Positions 25,666-25,808 of a stretch of DNA of 25,808 nt are shown here, piece by piece (within the stretch, counting starts at the first letter, position 1; each line of letters begins with the position of its first letter). The position numbers and the translations under genes are program-made. The notes beneath the pieces were generated by a model that ran no database searches, was not told where the DNA came from, and saw only the letters and a list, made by a program, of their open reading frames with translations. Origin of the DNA: Coemansia sp. RSA 922 (lineage: Eukaryota > Kickxellomycota > Kickxellomycetes > Kickxellales > Kickxellaceae). Location of the stretch: positions 1 through 25,808 of the forward strand of contig JANBQS010000220.1 in assembly GCA_027577415.1 (NCBI GenBank), given 5' to 3'.

Positions 25666-25808
25666 AGTCGGGTTGTTTGTAGGCTGTCGTTAAAATAGAG
25701 CGTGCGTGTGTGTTGAAAAGGCGGATGAGAGTACGAGGCGAGCTAGGCGTGCAGCGAAAAGAAGGAGGTGATGTGGTGGTTAGCGAGGAGATGTAAAGCA
25801 ATGTGCAG

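Noticed and set aside
1..25808. Alternative genetic code (reassigned TGA or TAG)
   Set aside because: TAA, TAG and TGA each end an intact family-aligned gene (for example 4837, 9411 and 11241), so all three act as stops.

Overview
The window looks like nuclear DNA of an early-diverging fungus. I tentatively favour a Kickxellomycotina-type zoopagomycete (Coemansia/Linderina-like). The reasons are long intronless genes with ATG in pyrimidine-rich leaders, many F-box/leucine-rich-repeat-like paralogues, a GPI-anchored protein with a six-cysteine chitin-binding-like module, and ordinary fungal metabolic genes. This assignment is inference from gene style, not from a marker gene.

Layout. Positions 1-13040 hold an AT-rich tandem family of about 550-600-residue F-box/LRR-like proteins. 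In order these are a 3' fragment cut by the window edge (+), a copy broken by one frameshift (+), an intact copy (+), an intact copy (+, 7720-9411), a decayed 3' remnant (-) and an intact copy (-, 11241-13037). Between the third and fourth members lies an unrelated, GC-richer F-box protein with a charged coiled-coil N-terminus (-, 4894-7284). The gaps in and beside the array hold small ORFs. Three on the minus strand each encode one C2H2/C2HC zinc finger (9538-9699, 13348-13542, 15011-15205), and one encodes a cysteine-rich protein (14118-14513). One of the zinc-finger ORFs is only 53 codons long.

Positions 15868-23000 are a GC-richer block: a GPI-anchored Ser/Thr-rich cell-surface protein (+), a 4-coumarate:CoA-ligase-like acyl-CoA ligase (-), a DHA2-type MFS exporter (-) and a secreted GH3 beta-glucosidase (-). 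The ligase reading frame is cut by an in-frame TGA. Past the TGA the same frame encodes the missing catalytic A10 motif and ends in AKL, a peroxisomal targeting tripeptide. Positions 23422-25023 carry another F-box/LRR-like gene (-) cut by an in-frame TAG. A small secreted Lys-Pro-rich protein (-) closes the window.

How the genes relate. The F-box family fits a fast-evolving birth-and-death array of candidate substrate receptors for SCF ubiquitin ligases, with intact, freshly broken and decayed copies side by side. The ligase, exporter and glucosidase share a strand, but nothing shows that they form one pathway. No rRNA, tRNA, CRISPR array or recognisable transposase was seen. The most unusual signals are the scattered single-zinc-finger micro-ORFs and the readthrough-like architecture of the ligase.
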